NCBI GenBank assembly: GCA_013397865.1
Contig: VZTI01004803.1
Span: 4,356,387-4,420,386 of the forward strand
Length of the DNA stretch: 64,000 bases
Direction: 5' to 3'
Source: Struthidea cinerea
Taxonomy: Eukaryota; Chordata; Aves; Passeriformes; Corcoracidae
Shown: piece by piece, positions 26,049 through 37,680 of the stretch
How positions within the stretch are numbered: the stretch's first letter is position 1
Layout: the number at the start of each line of letters is the position of its first letter
Notes under the pieces: generated by a model
Told to the model about the DNA's origin: nothing
Databases searched by the model: none
The model's input: the letters and a program-made list of their open reading frames with translations, nothing else
Program-made: the position numbers and the translations under genes

Positions 26049-28356
26049 AATATATCCATGTGGCAGTCACCAAAATATGAGAAACTCATGCATATGATTG
26101 GTTCCCATAATGTAACTCATTCTGTCTGGAAGAGTACTGTAGATTTTCAGAGTGCTATGGAACTTGTGTACCTATTCCACCACAGGAATCTGCTTTGAGA
26201 GACCGGCAACCTGTGTGTTTTCCATCAAGCCCTCAGTTTAAAAAGTGGACATAAGTACCTGAATGTATTCCTGCTTGATTACTCAGCCTATAAATGTGGT
26301 GATAGGTCTCCCAAGGTTACAACTGTCTCTGGTAAAGGGTGATCTTCTAAATGCCTTAGCTGTCAAGCCCTTGTGATCTCAATAATTCTTGACAGAAGAA
26401 GCATATTCTGAAGGTACTCCTGTATGCTTTACATTCTGCCTTATTAGCATAGGCACAATTATTAGAACAAATACTTTTTTCTTTCCATAACTTAATTCTG
26501 TTCTTTGCAACAACTCAAGACTTCCCAGTTGGCAAGATGGCTTCATCTACTTGATAAACTTTCTGTTCTGGTAGGGTGTCTTGAGGTGAACTAGTAAGAC
26601 TTCGTGGGGAGTGTGGCCTCAGTTCTAGTTCCTGTGTCTTTCTGCTCCTCTATGAAGGTTATCTAGAACAGGATCAGAATTGCCAGAATTACGTATCTAT
26701 AGTTTCAGGTTCCTGAGAATTCTAAAGATTAAAGGAAACCTCAAAGCTTCCTTTGCAACTTCTTGTATTTTTCTAAGCAACAGAAGCCATGCAAGACCTT
26801 CTACTTCAGTTATTTTGCTGGTTCATATTTTCTTATAATACTTAGTTGCAATGTCTTAAAAATTCCATGTCTCAGAAATTGTGACTGCAGAAATTATTCA
26901 GTAACATCACCGAGTTTTTCTTGTTAAGCTATTGCCTTTACAATTTAACGATTGGCTAATTTTGCAGTTCCCATGCCAAGAGTGTGAAAGACTAAACTAC
27001 TTTGAAAGGCTTAGTCTTCTATGGTGAGCAGTTAACTTCCACACCTGTCATTTAAGGAGGTAAATCTGCTGGTCATTGACTGTCCTGGACTTGAATATAC
27101 TTTGTTGTACTAGTGATTAAACCTCTTTATGGATGTTAGCTAGTAGGACTGGTAAATTTTTAAAACAAATAAAATCCCAAGTACCGTATGGGAAATCATG
27201 TTAGCTACTGCAAAAGTAGTTTCTCAGTAGCTGTGATGTGCATTTCACCTCACTATCTTTATTTGGGTAGGTTTTGTAACATTCAGTAATTTTTTTGAAA
27301 CTCTCAGTTTAAAGTACTACATAAAAGAAGGCAGAACTTAACTCCAAGGCTATGCAAATTTATTGTACATAAATTTTGTTAGAAAACATTGCTTTATTGA
27401 CACTCTACTGTATTCCTAAATTTAAGTGTATAAAAACAGGGTTTTTAAATGTTGAATCTCTGCTATTCATTAACAGCAACATGTGCACTTAGAAGTGATG
27501 TCTTAATAGATACATATTTGACTTCCGTAATTACAGATTCACTTATCCAACTGTGTGAAACATATTTGGTAGGTTTCACTGTCAGAATCTATAAAAACAT
27601 CACCAGTTTGTGGTGACAACAAATGGCACAGAAACTGACCATCAAAGTTTGCATATCTGGAAATACCTGCTCCCTGCCAATGACTAGATTCAGAAGCTGA
27701 TGTCTAACTGATGACTGAGATATGGCAACAATACTGTTTTATTCACCGTCACTTCTAGAACTAGTAATGTGTCTTATAATTTGCTCCAGTGTGGTACTGA
27801 CAAATAAACCCCTAAAACAGAAGAAAGCTTGGTGGACATGGGTAAGGATGATGCGCCCATGAAACTCAGGGAATAATAAAAGGTGTGACTGACTACAGCT
27901 GTGCCAAAGCTGACTTTATCTCACCACAGAGGAGATCAGAAAATGGTCAAATTTTAAACAGCTATCAACAGCTGAGTGGATCAACTTGTGTTATAAATGT
28001 TATTCCCTCTATCCATTCCAAGAGCATGAATATCTCCCTGAGGTAGTCAGACTAGCATGAGAGCAGTAAGTGTTTCAATCATAAAATTCTAAAATGTCCA
28101 AATCAGACAATTGTATAAACTTAGAAATTACTGTTGCTTCTATATTCTTAAACACCACCAAGTCACTCTTTGGGTTTCCAGTCTGAGCAAAACAACTTAG
28201 TTTGGGATTTTGATGAAGTTATCAGTACCTTCTGGACCCACTCGAGGCAGACCTATTATTTCCTGCAACAAGACTTTTAATGCTGCCTACACTACTGTCC
28301 AATCTAAGAAGGTAACAGATGTTCTCAAAATTACCTAGTAAAAACATTTCTTCCTG
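26049..28356. other. Gene-empty stretch
   Basis: No gene or repeat is recognised. Base composition is slightly more balanced than in the first 10 kb. Confidence 0.45.
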
Positions 28357-28402
28357 GGTACAGTGCGTAGTGCAGCCTCCTGTCTGCACTACGCACTGTA
28401 CC
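28357..28402. repeat. Perfect 19-bp inverted repeat (hairpin), 8-base loop
   Basis: The left arm ggtacagtgcgtagtgcag (28357-28375) is the exact reverse complement of 28384-28402; the loop is cctcctgt. The arms are 11/19 G+C and contain a CpG, so this is not an AT-rich chance palindrome. Pairing stops one wobble pair outside the arms. The stem is therefore shorter than a typical microRNA precursor, and there is no T-run after it as a Pol III transcript would need. A recent template-switch event is the likeliest origin; a structured RNA is possible but less likely. Confidence 0.93.
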
Positions 28403-31400
28403 TTGATTCCACTGGTCAAGGTTCTGAAGGACTGTGACACGGCCTTGACTGGATCTCAGGCTGGGTCAACTGCCATGGTAACTTCTTGATCATTTATTAT
28501 ATTCTTTTACATTCAGGACCACCAAAGCTGATAAGATGGGTTGTATTCACCTGTGCTAACTCTTTTCCAATGGGAGCATGCAGGGAAGAGTACAGATCTG
28601 CTAGGAGTGGACTGCTGGGTACTCTGGGAATCTATCCCAATCCCAAGGTCAATACCTCTATCTCTACATATCTTGCACCATCTGAAATGAATGATCAAAT
28701 GATCTTACTCAATAGGTTGTATTTGCATTTTTTTTCCTGTCGTCAGCCTTATCTGAGCTACCTTTCACTGCCCTATCTAACTCCCCTGCTCAAATGCTAC
28801 CTGCTTTTATACATCAGTTAGCTCTTCCTGCCTGAACTTGTGCCACAGGTAGTGAATGCAAAACATCTGCAAGGGCATAGTGCTGAGCCTTGTACTGCTG
28901 GTTCTGCTCCTTAAACTTTCTTTTTTTTTTCAGATTTCAAATACTCAAATTCCTTGCAATGAGCTGTAAATTTCTCCCCAATTTCTTTCTTGACCGTCTT
29001 TAACAGACTATTCAGATTATTTGTAACTTTACACAAAGCTGTACTTCAGATGCCTTAAGCATCTTCTGTAGATTAAGAGTTATCCTGGGGGAATACAACT
29101 AATTTTCCTCCTTTTTTGCTCAGAAAGGCTTACAGCTTCCTTGGCAGATGAGCTGTTCCCCTAAACTATCCTAAACAGGAGAAAATGACTCTCTCTGGAT
29201 TATCCTCATCATCCTAATAAAAACACATTTCTTAAAGTTTAATTTTCCTGCTTCTACATGTGGCCAGACATTAAGCCTGTATTTTAAGTTCAAGCCAACA
29301 AACTACATTTGCTAAAAAACTCTAGGCTGTATTTGCCATTTTAGTTAACATGGTATAACTGGAATTTTGATATCTCACAGTCTTGCTCCTTTCCAAAATG
29401 CTGAGGTTTAGGCAAACACACAGAAAAAAAATACATTTTTAAGAAAGTTGAACTGCAGAATACAAGGAACAAGCATTAGGTGTATTGCATTGCATGCAAA
29501 TTTTATGCTTCTAAGTACTTTTCTAATATACTAGAAGCAATAACTGTAAAAAAATGTTTGTCCCTGCACACAAAACTTCTAAGATAAGTGTTTATTGCCA
29601 TAAGTTGTAGTTACTGGCAGCAAGATAGCTGACTAGGGTCCTGAGGATGGGCTGAGCTTGAGTTTCACTACCCTAAAGATTGATATTCACTGTCGATCTA
29701 GCTTGAGATAAAGCTAAATATATGTACTTAAGTTTTAAGGAAATATTTTACCTGGAGGAGCTATGCAGAGAAATTTCTGTATCGCTTTTCTACATATTTC
29801 AGTTTACATTCTATTAGCCATAGAAGTGCTAGTGGTACAAATTACAGCCTGAGTAAGCTACTCTTTTTTATTATTATTATTTTTTAAAAAATTATATTTC
29901 GCTTGTTCTGTTTCAAAACCCTTTGAAGTAGATGATTTCTTCACTATAGTATAGCATGATGACCTTTTTCTTAAACAAGTATTTTGTCACAATTCCAAGC
30001 ATTTTCTTGCAAAGAACAGCTTGAAATATCAAATATCATGCTAAGCTATATTGATGAAAAATCTTGGAAGATTATATATCTTCTTTCTGGCAGCAGAAAT
30101 TAATATTTCAGACTGTCAGGTCTCTATATTATGAAAGTATTTATTGCATAGTCATGATGATACAAAGTTCATTTAGTCAAATTCCTCTGTTTCCCCAAAC
30201 AAGTCAGTATTGCCTGAGATGAGGTGTTGCACTTTAGTGAATTGTGCATAACTCTTTGTTCAAAGCCTCTCCTTTTTCACTCTTTATCCATCTGAACACT
30301 CTGGCTGTAGTTTTTCCCTGTCCTGCCTCCATTAGAGGAACCATCAGGTTCTCCAAAACCTGTTGGCTCAGCAGTGTATGTCTGCCTACAGCATGTAAAT
30401 GCCAAGGAACGACAGTGAGAGGTCACTGCACATGAAGCTGCTGAAGCAGGCAATACTGGAGATCCTGGATAGCTCTCTATAGACCAAGAAATCATACAGA
30501 AGGTGAAAAGTCTTTAAAATCTCCCGATCATTTTACTATTGCCTTATCTACTTATATTCCAAAAAGATCCAAAAGATACTCCAAAGTCTTGTTTTTTATA
30601 ATTTAGATTAACTTGAACTAAAAATAGTGTATTAGAAATTAGCATTTTGTTATGATTTAGATCAATCTTACTTTTTTTTCATGATTACAGTCCCAAAACC
30701 ACATTTAAATTTATATATTTTTAAAAAATTAATAAGTTTTATGGACTTACAATCAATTCATTTCCTTTCATATTCCATATTAGGTTTTTTTCCCACAGAA
30801 ACTTTAGAAAAATATTAAGCCAATAAGGTAAAAATTTATTAAAAGAGAAAATAAATCAGATTTGTAAGCAACCTTCACCTAAAAAAATGAAATTTTGGAA
30901 TTAATTTAGAAAATAATTATAATCGGACTGCATGCATTTTTAAGTAGTAAATTAATATAAAATAGTCAACTAAGAAAACCTTTGCTAATTTTCTCCTCCA
31001 TAAAGAACAAATTTAGTAATATAGTTCTAAATTTAGAGTATTCTGATTTTAATTTTTCTAGTTTCTAGAACAATAGAAAAAAATTCTGTCTTGTTTAAAA
31101 TCTGCAATTAATTTTAGATTTAAAAGTGTTTTTTCCATATTTTTCCAGTGAGAAAAAAATATACCTACAGCTGAATCTGTAAAACCCATTGATTTCTAAT
31201 CATTTGGAATAGTGCTCTGTCCTTATGGTTCTATGATGAAGTCCATAAATATATCAAGAATTTCCTTTCCATATAATCCAGCTCTGACACTGTATGACTT
31301 TATGTGGTCCAGCTTCCTTCTCCCTGTGGTCTGTTAATATCTCACCCATATATATAAAGAAAGATAAGAACACTGAATTGGCCGATAAAGCTTTTATAAT

Positions 31401-32077
31401 CAGTTCATTTCTACTGACAGTAACCAGCTCAGCATCCAGCTCAAAACTGCTGTATGTTGCTGATGCACAGTAGCAGGAGCAGTTCATTATTTCTGCTATG
31501 GCTCCAGCTCTTTCAAGAGGAGAAAAAAACTGCTTTAATCAAAAGCTGAGCATCTTAGGGTTTACTTGAAGGCCTGATTCTTTGAAAAGTCTTTGATTCT
31601 TTGAATAGGGTCAGAGTGACATTTCTGTAATGGTTTTCCTTTCTTCCACTTGGCAGAGCAGTTAGTCTGTCTTGTAATCAGGCTATGAAAACGACAGGGG
31701 GAATCAAAGCAGCTACTGATGTTTAGATGGCAAAATGGCTTACCTGAAAGCTTAAGTATTTTATGAATGGCTTCTGTAAATATCCATAACAGAGGTGGTA
31801 ACTGTACGTTTCAATTCAGGATCTCTTTGTTTCATAGGTTTGGGACTCAAGAATAAATTTATGAAGGACCCTTGGAATTAACCTTGCAATGTCCAGCTTT
31901 CAGATATTTCTTTTGTTTGTGTAATCTTCTTCCTCAAATTTGCTATACTGCACAGGTACACATTGTACATAAAACTGCAATATTGAGGAAGTGACTTGCA
32001 CCTTTACTGAGCTAATTAGCTTTAACTCAAATAGACATATTTGTGAAAACGTTACCTAATTCAAATGGCGTCCCTTC
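28403..32077. other. Gene-empty stretch
   Basis: No gene is supported. A 111-codon plus-strand frame at 28486-28821 overlaps a 61-codon minus-strand frame; neither has recognisable motifs. A strong pyrimidine tract ends in cag at about 28933. From 30.5 to 31.2 kb the DNA is very AT-rich with many A and T runs. Confidence 0.45.
31575..31606 (+). repeat. Small tandem duplication, 19-bp period
   Basis: The 13-mer tgattctttgaaa/t starts at 31575 and again at 31594, matching over its first 12 bases. A minor local duplication. Confidence 0.7.
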
Positions 32078-32160
32078 TATTATTGTAATAGTTATTGTTA
32101 TTATTATTAATAATAATAATTTATTATTATCATTGTCATTGTTATTGTTACTGTTATTAC
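32078..32160 (+). repeat. (TTA/TTG)n microsatellite with a self-complementary centre
   Basis: Interrupted trinucleotide repeats. The run of TTA switches to TAA in the middle, so 32098-32119 is a perfect 22-bp palindrome. It would be prone to slippage and secondary structure. The 69-codon frame starting here is translated repeat. Confidence 0.9.
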
Positions 32161-34183
32161 TTTACATTGCCATTCCAAGAGGTTATTGACTGTGTGGTTG
32201 CTCTCTGCCTTGTTTCTTTTTTAGGAGCCATGAAATTCCAACATAAAAGAATTAGTCCTGCACAAACCTCTTGTATTTTACCTCATGTATTGTTCAACAC
32301 ATAACACTGGGAGATTTTAGCCTGAAGTGAGAACTTCTTTTTATCTACTACACATAATTAGGCCAAGCCAGTGGATTACAGATTAAACAAGTGGAGCATT
32401 TGATTATGACTGGAAGAACTTTACATATCTGAAGTCCTAATAATATATGATCATTGATTTAATAAGCTGGTTATTTATTGACAATTTTAGCTTGAAGTGG
32501 CCCATAATAAACCAGCAGCTTTTAAGGTCTTACTAACTTACTTGACTCAAGGACAAATATTTATTTATATTAATTTCATGTTTGATCACATATTGAATGG
32601 TTACTGAGCCCTGAGTTTTATTTATTTTGAAATAAAACTGTTAGGTCTTTTGCTTGTTAAATAAAAAAACCTGGAAATCTGTAATAGACTTATGAGCCTT
32701 GCCTCTTTTTGCCTAGGTGTAGCAGTTTTAAGCATGTTCTTCTTCTGTCCATGCTGAACTGGCTCTACTAGTTTTGTGTTCGAGCTTTTTTCTCTTCTGA
32801 ACACACTTTACCACTTTTTATTTGCCATATAGCTAAAATTTATTTGACTATGTTACTGTTCTTCCTTTCTATCTCTGATGCAGAGAGATTAAAATATCAG
32901 ATCACTTCATAGATCTGCACCATTTTCCTTTCTCTTTCTTTTTTTTGTCTTTCATTTTGAAGACATAGGAGTGTCTAATGAATGGAAATTTTTCATTTAT
33001 TCTAGTTCATACATCAATAAATCAAGAGAGCTAGTTCTGAATGCTGTCTATATGAAAAAGAGTGGTTATTTGGGGTTCTCCCTGACGCTAACAAATATGG
33101 AGTGGTACTAGTTAAATAACTGAGGTGTTTTTTTGGTCTATTTTTAAGTTTTACCTTGCCCACCAGAATTCTAGATTCTTTGATATCTTGCTAATTCATC
33201 AATATAAGGTTTACATGCATTCTATCATCCTTCCTTTTGCAAATTAATTTGAAAACACAAGAGACAAGCTATTTAGAGAATGTGGCTTTCTGAATACAGC
33301 TATTTTCTCTCTTTCCCTCTTTCATTTTGTCTGAGCATTTGTTTTCACACCACCATGGCTAATACAGATATATTTACATCCATTAACTAAGCCAAGTACT
33401 TTGAGAAACTGTCAGATTATTTTTTCTTTTTGTTTTGTTTTGTCTTTTTGTTTTGTTGTTTTGTTTGGGATTTTTTTGTCCCCAATTAGATTTTTGATGG
33501 CAGAAAGAAAAAAAAATGCCATGATCGTTGGTAAATAAAAAGTTCTGCATGAGTGGTTTTTAATAGCTTATCATCAACGTATAATCGAACCGAGTAATTG
33601 CTGCATAAGAGAGTAACTCTGAACCAGCAGCTGCCCCTGGGCTGTACTTTGTTGAGGAATGTCACTGCGACAAAAAGTGCTGGACATATAATGCATCATC
33701 AGCATTTGTGCTATAGGCATGTCATATAGGTGGATAGGAATCACCGGGGTGTGGTAAACGTGAGTGTGTCAATGACATCTGAGTGGTATTAGATGGATAG
33801 GGGGCAAGTAGAAAGTCAAAAAAGGCAAAAGATAAAGAAGCAAAAAAATTGAGAAAAACAGCTTTTACAACGAAATGGAAATTACCTTCAATGCTGCAGT
33901 GCACCACTGACTTTGACAGCTGAAGCAGCAGCAGAGAGAACTTGACAAAGATATTGGTTATAGCAATTCTTTTGCAAGCAGCTAAGTCTGTTTGATTCTC
34001 CACTGGCTATATTAATCAGTGTTCTTTCAAAATAATTAGACTGAACAGAAGAATATTTTCTTAAGGCAATGAGAAATGACTCGAGAGCCTAGATTGGTGT
34101 GCGTGAATGTGTGTCAACACATGTCTATATGCGTGAACTAACGAAGCATGAGAGCGAAAATAATTGTTTACTTTTTGCTCATT
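32161..34183. other. Gene-empty stretch, possible conserved non-coding segment at its end
   Basis: No gene is supported. A T-rich, G-interrupted low-complexity tract lies at 33419-33478. The block at about 33570-33720 is more complex and holds ctttgttg and ggaatgtc, which resemble SOX and TEAD sites. Such short motifs occur by chance, so this is only a candidate. Confidence 0.35.
33419..33478 (+). repeat. T-rich (TTTTG)n-like low-complexity tract
   Basis: Runs of 3-5 T separated by single G or C, mostly tttttg and ttttg units. Simple-sequence DNA. Confidence 0.85.
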
Positions 34184-34188
34184 GGACT
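34184..34188 (+). repeat. Left target-site duplication GGACT of the 34.2-kb LTR
   Basis: GGACT lies directly before the LTR terminus TG. The same five bases follow the LTR terminus CA at 34675-34679. Confidence 0.9.
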
Positions 34189-34674
34189 TGTCCTGATTTT
34201 GGTCAGGACAGAGTTAAATTTTTGCTGTTGCTGTGAGGGGGTGGAGCCTGAAGCCATGTGGGCGAGTCCAGGTTGTTATTCTATACCAGGTAAATCCTCA
34301 CACACACACACCCCTCCCCCCCGCGCCGGGCGAAAAAAGTACAGGACTGTTGCTTCGGAGGAGAGCGGCATACCTTGGGGTTGAGAAAATCGTGGTGGGA
34401 GGGGGAAACACATCCGCCATTGTATGTTGTTGCCAGAGGGTCCTGCTGAGTGTTTTGCTTGTCAAGCACCCTCTCCTTTTGTATAATTTTGTTATCAATA
34501 TTGTTGCCTTTACTGTCAGCTTTTCTTATCTCACTGCTGTTTCCAGCAAATTGCTCTTATCTCGAACCCATGATCTCTGCATTTTGTCTCTTACAGGATG
34601 GGGAGGGGAGCAGTTTGTGGTTTTCTTTTTAGTGGGAATATTAAATAGGGAAATACCATCCCTAAACCATGACA
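34189..34674 (+). mobile_element. Solo LTR of an endogenous retrovirus, complete, 486 bp
   Basis: It begins tgtcctgattttggtcagga and ends ccctaaaccatgaca, so it has the canonical TG...CA ends. The flanks carry a perfect 5-bp target-site duplication (GGACT), which fixes both boundaries. A 5-bp duplication fits class III (ERVL-like) and some other retroviruses; the class is not certain. The left half is GC-rich and holds (CA)6 and a C-run followed by gcgccgggcg, unusual in this AT-rich region. The right half holds ttttgtataattttgttatc. There is no internal retroviral sequence, so it is the product of recombination between two LTRs of a former provirus. Open frames inside it (up to 161 codons at 34233-34718 and three shorter ones) run across the LTR and are not genes. 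Confidence 0.93.
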
Positions 34675-34679
34675 GGACT
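34675..34679 (+). repeat. Right target-site duplication GGACT of the 34.2-kb LTR
   Basis: Identical to 34184-34188, directly after the terminal CA of the LTR. The perfect match suggests the insertion is not very old. Confidence 0.9.
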
Positions 34680-37596
34680 AAAGACTATGTTATTCAAAAT
34701 ATGAAAAAAGTTCTGTAATGAATATGTATGTTAGCTTTATTTATCTTAACTTCCCCTTACTAGATACTGTATATCAAAATTATAAGCTTATATAGCAGGA
34801 TTAATTTAGACCTATATACACACACCTGCTTGCCCTTCCTCTAATTGCATTTCCTCCTAAACCTTAATTTCTGAAAATTTTCCTTTACTATTTCATTGAG
34901 TCATCAAAGCTGGGTAAAGCTTATGTGGTTATTACTATAGATGTTAAAAAGAGAACTTTGATATTTTACCGTTGGGAAATACCATTAAATATAATTTACA
35001 TTTAGATACTTGAGTGAAATGCCTTGTATAAGGCATTCATAGGTTCTGTTAGTAGTGGAACCATGCATAAATCTAAGCCTCTGGATCTTGTGTTTAAAAT
35101 ATGTTGCCTCTTACTTTTATTGCTTTCACTTTTCATTTTGAAATAAAACCTTACTTTACATTACTGAATGTAAAAATCTGACCATTTCCTTATGGTACTA
35201 AGATGAAAAAAAAATAATACATTCACAGGCCAGATTCTACTCTCATGATTAAGATTTCCTTTACATGAAAGCATTTGTCTTTATAATGTAGCTCTAGGCC
35301 ACATTTTCTACGTCAGTCAGGGCATAGTGATGTTTAGTGCCAGCTGCTTGCAGCAGGGCATGTTTAACAGAACTGGCAGTGACAGCCGTTAGTGTCTAAA
35401 CTGATGTTCCTGAATTGCTTTGAGCCCCTCAGCGTTATGACAAGTAACCTAAGCTGAGAGTTTGTTTCATTACTTTTCTAGAAGGAAAAGCTGAATGCAG
35501 GTGTTCACTCACAACCTGGGCACTTCTGACAGGAAATATGAGCTAGATGGGGAGGGAAGCATTTTACAGAGTGTGCCAAGCTAACCCAGACTGTGAGAGA
35601 CTTGGGTCCAGCATGCTTGCCTGTCTATACCCCTGTCTGAAACTAATCACTCATAAGGGGAACAGGGTCTGATTACTGGAATTAATAAGTCACACAAACC
35701 TCTGCTGCGGAGCAGTTTTAGCAGGGAGTTGTATGCCTACCTACAGGAGTTTTTACGCGTCTGTCAGCTAACACAGATTCTTATGTGAGCTCCAGCAGCT
35801 GGGGCAACAGGCAGATATCCAATTCTCTCTGAAGGCTTGTGGCTCTGCTAACCAAGGAATGGGTTGCACTCATCCAGGCACATAATATTTTTCATCTATA
35901 GTAGTTAAAACATGGGCTATTTGTGGCCTATTAAAAAAAAAAAGAACATGTTTCTACAGCTTCTGATTGCAAAGAATTAGCCTCCATTTTAACTGGGTTT
36001 AGACTACAAGTGTCAGAGGACAGAGGTGGAAGGAAATAGCTTTTACTAGCTGATGAGTAGGACTGTGGTATTTTTGACACGTAGCCTGGCTGTCAGTGAT
36101 GTGATCAACTGACACACACTGAGCTGCTGTGGTGCACTCTTGCCAGCTGAAAGCTTTGAGAGCCCTTTCCTTTCACTGAGAGGCTTTCCCATTTTACAAA
36201 ATGCAGCCTTCTCACTGAGAATGTATGTTGGGCATAACATAAGATGACATACTTCAGTTGAATGCAATTACTGTAATCAGAGGTAACACAGTCAAAATAG
36301 CGTGGTCTGTACTCCTTGTTTAAATAGCCATTAATTATTATGTGGATCTTGCAGCAACATCCAAAATTTTTATTTTTGAGTTTAGGTCAGTCTGGATTAG
36401 TAATGTCAGCTAAATTATATTCAGAAATAAAGACAAAGGGAAAAAAGTATACATGCAGAGAGAAATCCTGGAGCTCAGCTTTAATGTTTGGGCTCTGGGG
36501 ATTCTCTTTTTTTTTTTCCACGTTGGATATATCTTTCTACTGGGATAAGGAGGCTTAATTTTGGGTGCCTGAAAAAACACTTACTGCAGCAGTCCACTTT
36601 AGATCTGCCTCTCACAACCACAGGGTGCAGTCTTCCATAAACTAGATTTCTTATTCCTTTGTGAGATATTGAAGCTCCATAATTCCGAGGGTTGGCTAAA
36701 CTCTGTGTTTGCTGAAGGAGAGATCTTTCTTCCCCCAAGTCAGCCTCTGAAGATATTATTTTGGGCTACGTCTTCCCTCCTGTCCTGCTCAACATTGTCT
36801 GTTGTAACAATCCCAGCCTGCTAATAACCAGGAAGGGGAGTAAGAATTAGAAGGAGAATACTTTCCTTTTCCAAGTCTGACTTGTGTTCCTGCCGTACAA
36901 TACAACTTTTGAGCTTCTTTTTCCCTTCATACAACTGAAAGAGAGCAGTACATGAAAGCTGTTAGAAAAATTCTTGAGGGAAAACTTCTAGAGACAGAGT
37001 ATTGTGTAGATGACATGCAATAAACTGAATGGAATGGATGTGAAGGAAGATATAATTAGAGGATTAACTGGCAGAAAATAGATGAAGTAATGGTTTATGC
37101 ACAAATGTCCAGAGACATTTTTAAGTAGATGATTATCTGGATGAGAGAAAGGAAAATGAAAAGAAAGAGGAGAATAACAATTTCAAACAGACCTTTTGTA
37201 AATCTTGAGATTTTGAACATAATTTAAAGAGGGAATTCCTTCTTTGGGATCATAAATGTGAGAAATTCAATATAAGGGTACCATTAAAAACAGATTATTT
37301 TGGAGAGTGAAAAGTAAGTGAATCATCTACAAAAGGATTGTATGGAATTATTAGAGATAAAAAGAAATGCAGGGACATGCTAAGGTCATACATTCATAGA
37401 TAAAGAGGACAGAAGCTTAAGGAACATTTTGACAAAAAGTGAAGTGTAAATGTATGGAGGAAGGCTGGAGTGATGTAAATAAAATCCAGGTAAAGAAAAG
37501 TGAACAGGAGAAGTCAGAAAAATAAAATCATGGTTTTTAAAGAAGAAAAGGAACAAGAAAAAGTAGATCATCAAACTCCAAACTTTGTTAGTTTCA
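34680..37596. other. Gene-empty stretch, possible regulatory DNA at 35.3-35.9 kb
   Basis: No gene is supported. The segment from about 35290 to 35880 has balanced composition and few homopolymers and looks more constrained than its surroundings. That is an impression from texture only. An 85-codon minus-strand frame at 36481-36738 and its plus-strand counterpart are not recognised. Confidence 0.35.
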
Positions 37597-37680
37597 CAGA
37601 TTGCAAGGTAATAAGGGACCACCAGTGCTTCTGACTTAGGATTATATATTAGAGTTATTTCATTCAGCTCTCTTTGCTTG
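37597..37680 (-). mobile_element. Trace of an ancient reptile/bird CR1 element
   Basis: The string cagattgcaaggtaataagg and the following gaccaccagtgcttctgact resemble, in order, the start of a reverse-oriented archosaur/turtle CR1 tail that I remember as 'agattctaaggccagaaggg' followed by a 'gatcatctagtctgacc' block. The piece at 37870-37895 (cagaaaaatttcttctcaat) may be a further part. Divergence is high, so this is a tentative call. Confidence 0.45.

Noticed and set aside
28357..28402. MicroRNA precursor
   Set aside because: The stem is only 19-20 bp with no lower stem beyond the perfect arms; kept as an unexplained hairpin.
28486..28821. 111-codon plus-strand frame
   Set aside because: No recognisable motif, no supporting splice or start signals, and an overlapping frame on the other strand; probably chance.
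34233..34718. 161-codon plus-strand open frame, the longest in the window
   Set aside because: It lies almost wholly inside the solo LTR and runs across its right end and target duplication; LTRs do not code here and no domain is visible.
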